From an uncultured Sphingomonadaceae bacterium (GTDB taxonomy: Bacteria; Pseudomonadota; Alphaproteobacteria; Sphingomonadales; Sphingomonadaceae): a stretch of DNA of 17,611 nucleotides. Positions within the stretch are counted from its first letter, which is position 1, and the number at the start of each line of letters is the position of its first letter. The position numbers and the translations under genes are program-made. The notes beneath the pieces are model-generated. The model saw only the letters and a program-made list of their open reading frames with translations. It did no database searches and was not told where the DNA came from. The stretch lies in assembly GCA_938003725.1 (NCBI GenBank), contig CALKXX010000228.1, positions 1 to 17,611 of the forward strand, read 5' to 3'. This document shows, one piece after another, positions 14,609 to 17,611 of the stretch.

Positions 14609-17524
14609 ATGTCACGCTTTTCTCGCTGTTTGACTTTGGCGCTAACCACCACCGCACTTTCATTGTCGGGGGGTGCATTTGCGGAAAATCATGAATCGGC
14701 AAAGTCTGCGCCGGTAAGTGCGTTGGTTGACGCGGTTGATATTCCCTATGAGCGCTTCACTCTGGACAACGGATTGAAAGTGTTGGTGCACACCGACCGA
14801 AAGGCGCCGATTGTCGCGGTTTCCATCTGGTACGGCGTTGGTTCGGCCCACGAGCCAAAAGGAAAAACTGGCTATGCTCATCTGTTTGAACATATCATGT
14901 TTAACGGCTCCGAAAATGCGCCGGGAGATTTTTTTGAACCCTTGCGTCAGATTGGTGCAACTGATTTGAACGGGACGACATGGCTCGACCGGACAAATTA
15001 TTTTCAGACGGTCCCGAAATCTGCGCTGGAAGTGGCGTTGTTTTTGGAAAGCGATCGCATGGGGCACCTGTTGGGTGCGGTGACGCAGGAGAAGCTGGAC
15101 AATCAGATCGGCGTAGTCTCGAACGAGAAGCGTCAGGGCGACAACCGGCCTTACGGACTGGTCGGATATCGCCAGACAGAGCTGCTATTCCCCGATAGCA
15201 GTCATCCTTACGGCCATGACACAATCGGATCGCTGGAAGATCTGGAAGCGGCTTCGCTGGATGACATGAAACAATGGTTCATCGACCATTATGGCCCGAA
15301 CAACGCGATCCTCGTTCTGGCGGGCGATATTGATGCAGATTCTGCCAAGCCGCTGGTTGAAAAATGGTTCGGCGATATTGCGCGCGGCAAACAGATTGCC
15401 GAACTGAACCCGGCGCTGCCCACATTGGAAAAGCCGGTTTATGAGGTTATGAAGGACAAAGTCGCCACCACGCGTATCTATCGAAACTGGATTGTCCCAG
15501 GCCTTAATGATGCGGACTATACACCGTTGAAAGTCGGTATGACCGTGCTCGGCGGCCTCGCCAGCTCGCGGCTCGACAATATCATGGTCCGGGAAGAGAA
15601 GAATGCGGTTGCGGTTCAGGCATGGATATTGCCCTTTGTCCACGGCAGCCTGGTCAATATTCAGGCGGATGTGAAACCCGGCGAAGATGCTGATATGGTT
15701 GCGAAGCGGCTGGATGAAATTGTTGCAGATTTCATCGCCAATGGTCCGACGGCAGATGAAGTCCAACGTGTTGCTACCCGTGATGCCGCTGCCAGAATCG
15801 CTGGACTGGAACAGGTTGGCGGGTTTAGCGGCAAGGCGGTCGCCTTGGCGCAGGGCGAACTTTATTCGGATGATCCGGAATATTATAAAAAGGAACTTGG
15901 GCGTCTGGCGGTCACTACACCGCAGTCCGTGACCGCTGCGATGCAGAAATGGCTGAGCCGTCCGGTCGTCGGTATTCGTGTGGTCCCCGGTGAGCGCGAA
16001 GCTTACCAGGAAGTAGCATCGGGCGAGGGCGCACGTACCGGCACGCTGACCGCACCGGCCTATTTCATGCAGAACGGTGACAGTCCGAACGTCACCACGC
16101 CGGATCGATCCAAGCTGCCCGATGTCGGCGAAGTTCCAAATGTCGACTTTCCCGATGTGGAAACCGGGACATTGTCCAACGGTATAAAGGTATATTTTGC
16201 GCGCCGCGATGCGGTGCCGATGACGCGCGTCACCTTGTCCTTCGATGCAGGTTCCACCGCTGATCCGGCGAACAAGATTGGCCTGCAAAATTTCGTCACC
16301 TCCATGCTGGAAGAGGGCACGACCAGCTTGAACTCGGTCCAGATCGCTGAACAGCAAGAGCGACTGGGCGCTGGCATAGACATTGGCGGCGGGCGTGATA
16401 CCACGACGATCAGCCTGAGCGCAGTGAATCCCAATTTGGATGCGTCGCTCGACCTGATGGCGGATATCGTCAAGAACCCGGCGTTCAAGGCCGACGACAT
16501 AGAGCGTATCCGCACGCTGCAGCTGACTTCGATCGAGGCCGCCGCCAACAGCCCGTCCGCGATTGCCAGCAACGCATTGCCACCGTTGATATTTGGCGAC
16601 GACCATCCTTATGGCCGTGGTTTGTCTGGTGACGGTACGAAGGAATCGGTATCCTCAATCACACGGAATGATCTGGTGAATTTCCACGGTGCGTGGATGC
16701 GTCCGCAAAATGCCACGATATTCGCAGCCGGTAAGATAGACCGCGCGGCCTTGATGGAAAAACTTGAAATGCGTTTTGGCAAGTGGGAAGGCGGCGGCCA
16801 AGTGGCTCAGCCAAAAAACTTTGATGCCGCAATCCCGGATGCGGAAGGCAAAATTGTCGTCATTCATCGGGCAAATTCACCGCAATCGCTGATTCTAGCG
16901 GGTCAGGTTTTGTCGATGAAAGGGACCGATGATTTGGTTGAACTAAATGCCGCAAATGAAATTTTGGGCGGCAGTTTCCTGTCGCGGATCAACATGGACC
17001 TGCGCGAAACCAAAGGTTGGAGCTATGGTACCCGCAACAGCATTTTGCGCGGAAAAGACCGGGTTGCCTATACGATGCGTGCGCCGGTTCAGACTAACCA
17101 GACCGGGCCAGCGGTCGCCGCGATAAAGGAACAGGTGCAAAGCTTCCTTGGCGACAACGGCGTGACGCCGGCGGAATTGGAACGCACGGTAAACGGCAAT
17201 GTCCGGCAATTGCCGGGGCAATTTGAACAATCAACCCGGGTATTGGGACAGATGCAGGGCGATGTGATTTTTAACCGGCCATCCAATTATGCAGAGACGG
17301 TGGCCGACAGATATCGGGCACTAACCGCCGATAACCTGGACAAAGCACTGGGTGATGCGATTGACCCAGACAAGTTCACATGGTTGATTGTTGGGGATGC
17401 GGACAAGATCAAAACCCAACTGGAAGCACTCGATATGCCAATTGAATATCGCGGCTATGCACCTAGTGACACGGATGTTAGTAATGTCGATAGTTCGAAT
17501 GATTCGGCAATCGGTGAAGATTGA
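14609..17524 (+). CDS. Secreted M16 family (pitrilysin/insulinase-type) zinc metallopeptidase
   Basis: M16 peptidases enclose and cut short peptides in a clam-shell chamber. The 971-residue precursor starts at ATG 14609 after AGAGGA. A signal peptide is evident: a basic n-region, LTLALTTTALSLSGGAFA, and likely cleavage after AFA near residue 25, so it is periplasmic or exported. The active half has the inverted zinc motif HLFEH at 91-95 and the third ligand Glu173 in SNEKRQGDNRPYG, a spacing of 78 that fits the family. The second half (from about 520) repeats the fold: TGTLSNGIKVYFARRDAVPM, but LQNFVTSMLEEG replaces HxxEH, and GWSYGTRNSILRG is the substrate-binding Arg/Tyr region. Two active/inactive domain pairs fused in one chain is a known arrangement. 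It is about twice the length of the two-subunit type. Confidence 0.93.
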   Translation: MSRFSRCLTLALTTTALSLSGGAFAENHESAKSAPVSALVDAVDIPYERFTLDNGLKVLVHTDRKAPIVAVSIWYGVGSAHEPKGKTGYAHLFEHIMFNGSENAPGDFFEPLRQIGATDLNGTTWLDRTNYFQTVPKSALEVALFLESDRMGHLLGAVTQEKLDNQIGVVSNEKRQGDNRPYGLVGYRQTELLFPDSSHPYGHDTIGSLEDLEAASLDDMKQWFIDHYGPNNAILVLAGDIDADSAKPLVEKWFGDIARGKQIAELNPALPTLEKPVYEVMKDKVATTRIYRNWIVPGLNDADYTPLKVGMTVLGGLASSRLDNIMVREEKNAVAVQAWILPFVHGSLVNIQADVKPGEDADMVAKRLDEIVADFIANGPTADEVQRVATRDAAARIAGLEQVGGFSGKAVALAQGELYSDDPEYYKKELGRLAVTTPQSVTAAMQKWLSRPVVGIRVVPGEREAYQEVASGEGARTGTLTAPAYFMQNGDSPNVTTPDRSKLPDVGEVPNVDFPDVETGTLSNGIKVYFARRDAVPMTRVTLSFDAGSTADPANKIGLQNFVTSMLEEGTTSLNSVQIAEQQERLGAGIDIGGGRDTTTISLSAVNPNLDASLDLMADIVKNPAFKADDIERIRTLQLTSIEAAANSPSAIASNALPPLIFGDDHPYGRGLSGDGTKESVSSITRNDLVNFHGAWMRPQNATIFAAGKIDRAALMEKLEMRFGKWEGGGQVAQPKNFDAAIPDAEGKIVVIHRANSPQSLILAGQVLSMKGTDDLVELNAANEILGGSFLSRINMDLRETKGWSYGTRNSILRGKDRVAYTMRAPVQTNQTGPAVAAIKEQVQSFLGDNGVTPAELERTVNGNVRQLPGQFEQSTRVLGQMQGDVIFNRPSNYAETVADRYRALTADNLDKALGDAIDPDKFTWLIVGDADKIKTQLEALDMPIEYRGYAPSDTDVSNVDSSNDSAIGED

Positions 17525-17563
17525 TTTCTTGAATCGGAGCTTATTTTTTTAAAGGAGAATGTA

Positions 17564-17611
17564 ATGTCAGTTGCAGGTGTATATGATTGTGTAACCAAAT
17601 CCCCGATGGGC
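17564..17611 (+). CDS. N-terminal fragment of a small unidentified protein (partial)
   Basis: ATG 17564 follows a strong AAAGGAG (17551-17557) with six bases between, and the frame stays open to the end of the window, giving MSVAGVYDCVTKSPMG. Sixteen residues are too few to name a family. The gene is 39 bases after the peptidase stop, with no terminator between, so it may be co-transcribed with it. Confidence 0.6.
   Translation, partial: MSVAGVYDCVTKSPMG

Noticed and set aside
15185..16606. Long open frame of 473 codons on the minus strand
   Set aside because: It lies wholly inside the M16 peptidase gene, has no recognisable domain, and its odd composition (many Ile/Arg/Asp/His) is what the complement of a well-used codon frame gives.
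1..17611. CRISPR arrays, tRNA or rRNA genes, insertion sequences, attachment sites
   Set aside because: No regularly spaced repeats, no cloverleaf-like sequences, no transposase or integrase frames and no terminal inverted repeats were found by reading both strands.

Overview
The window looks like ordinary chromosome from an alphaproteobacterium, most likely order Sphingomonadales (inference). The gene styles that suggest this are a DUF1489 protein, a periplasmic two-domain M16 peptidase, a PmtA-like methyltransferase, and compact moderate-GC genes with GGAG-type ribosome binding sites. There is no rRNA, tRNA, CRISPR array, transposase, integrase or prophage gene, and base composition is even throughout. 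I see no dedicated defence or mobile system.

Layout. 1-195 is the 3' end of a serine beta-lactamase-like hydrolase. 420-1019 is a six-helix membrane protein of unknown function. 1125-1538 (-) is a DUF1489 protein. 1700-2107 is an unknown 135-residue protein whose promoter carries a Fur-box-like sequence. 2104-3513 (-) is the magnesium channel MgtE. 3684-4133 is a cyclophilin PPIase with a strong terminator behind it. 4275-6166 is a tight three-gene operon: a small membrane protein, a YghU-type glutathione transferase and a carboxymuconolactone-decarboxylase-fold protein.

6175-7011 (-) and 7079-8470 (+) form a divergent cell-wall pair: an S66 LD-carboxypeptidase and an unusual MurC/Mpl-type ligase. 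Together they could release a muropeptide or a relative of it and re-attach it to a nucleotide sugar. 8488-9366 (-) is a LysR regulator. 9706-12021 is a full-length CDC48/VCP-type double AAA+ ATPase. Between these two genes is a 339-base gap with no credible CDS. It holds a perfect -10 box, a 9-bp hairpin, C-rich single-stranded stretches and a UUCG-tetraloop terminator, and I read it as a candidate small RNA.

12018-13379 (-) is an MFS transporter, preceded on its own strand by an ABM-fold monooxygenase-like protein (13437-13763). 13870-14496 (+) is a PmtA-like phospholipid methyltransferase. 14609-17524 (+) is a secreted M16 metallopeptidase. 17564-17611 is the start of a further small gene. 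Gene packing is tight: the four closest tail-to-tail junctions have either 4-nt overlapping stop codons or hairpins and repeats built over the stop codons.

The items most worth follow-up are the candidate small RNA, the Fur-like operator in front of an unknown gene, and the divergent S66/Mur-ligase pair.
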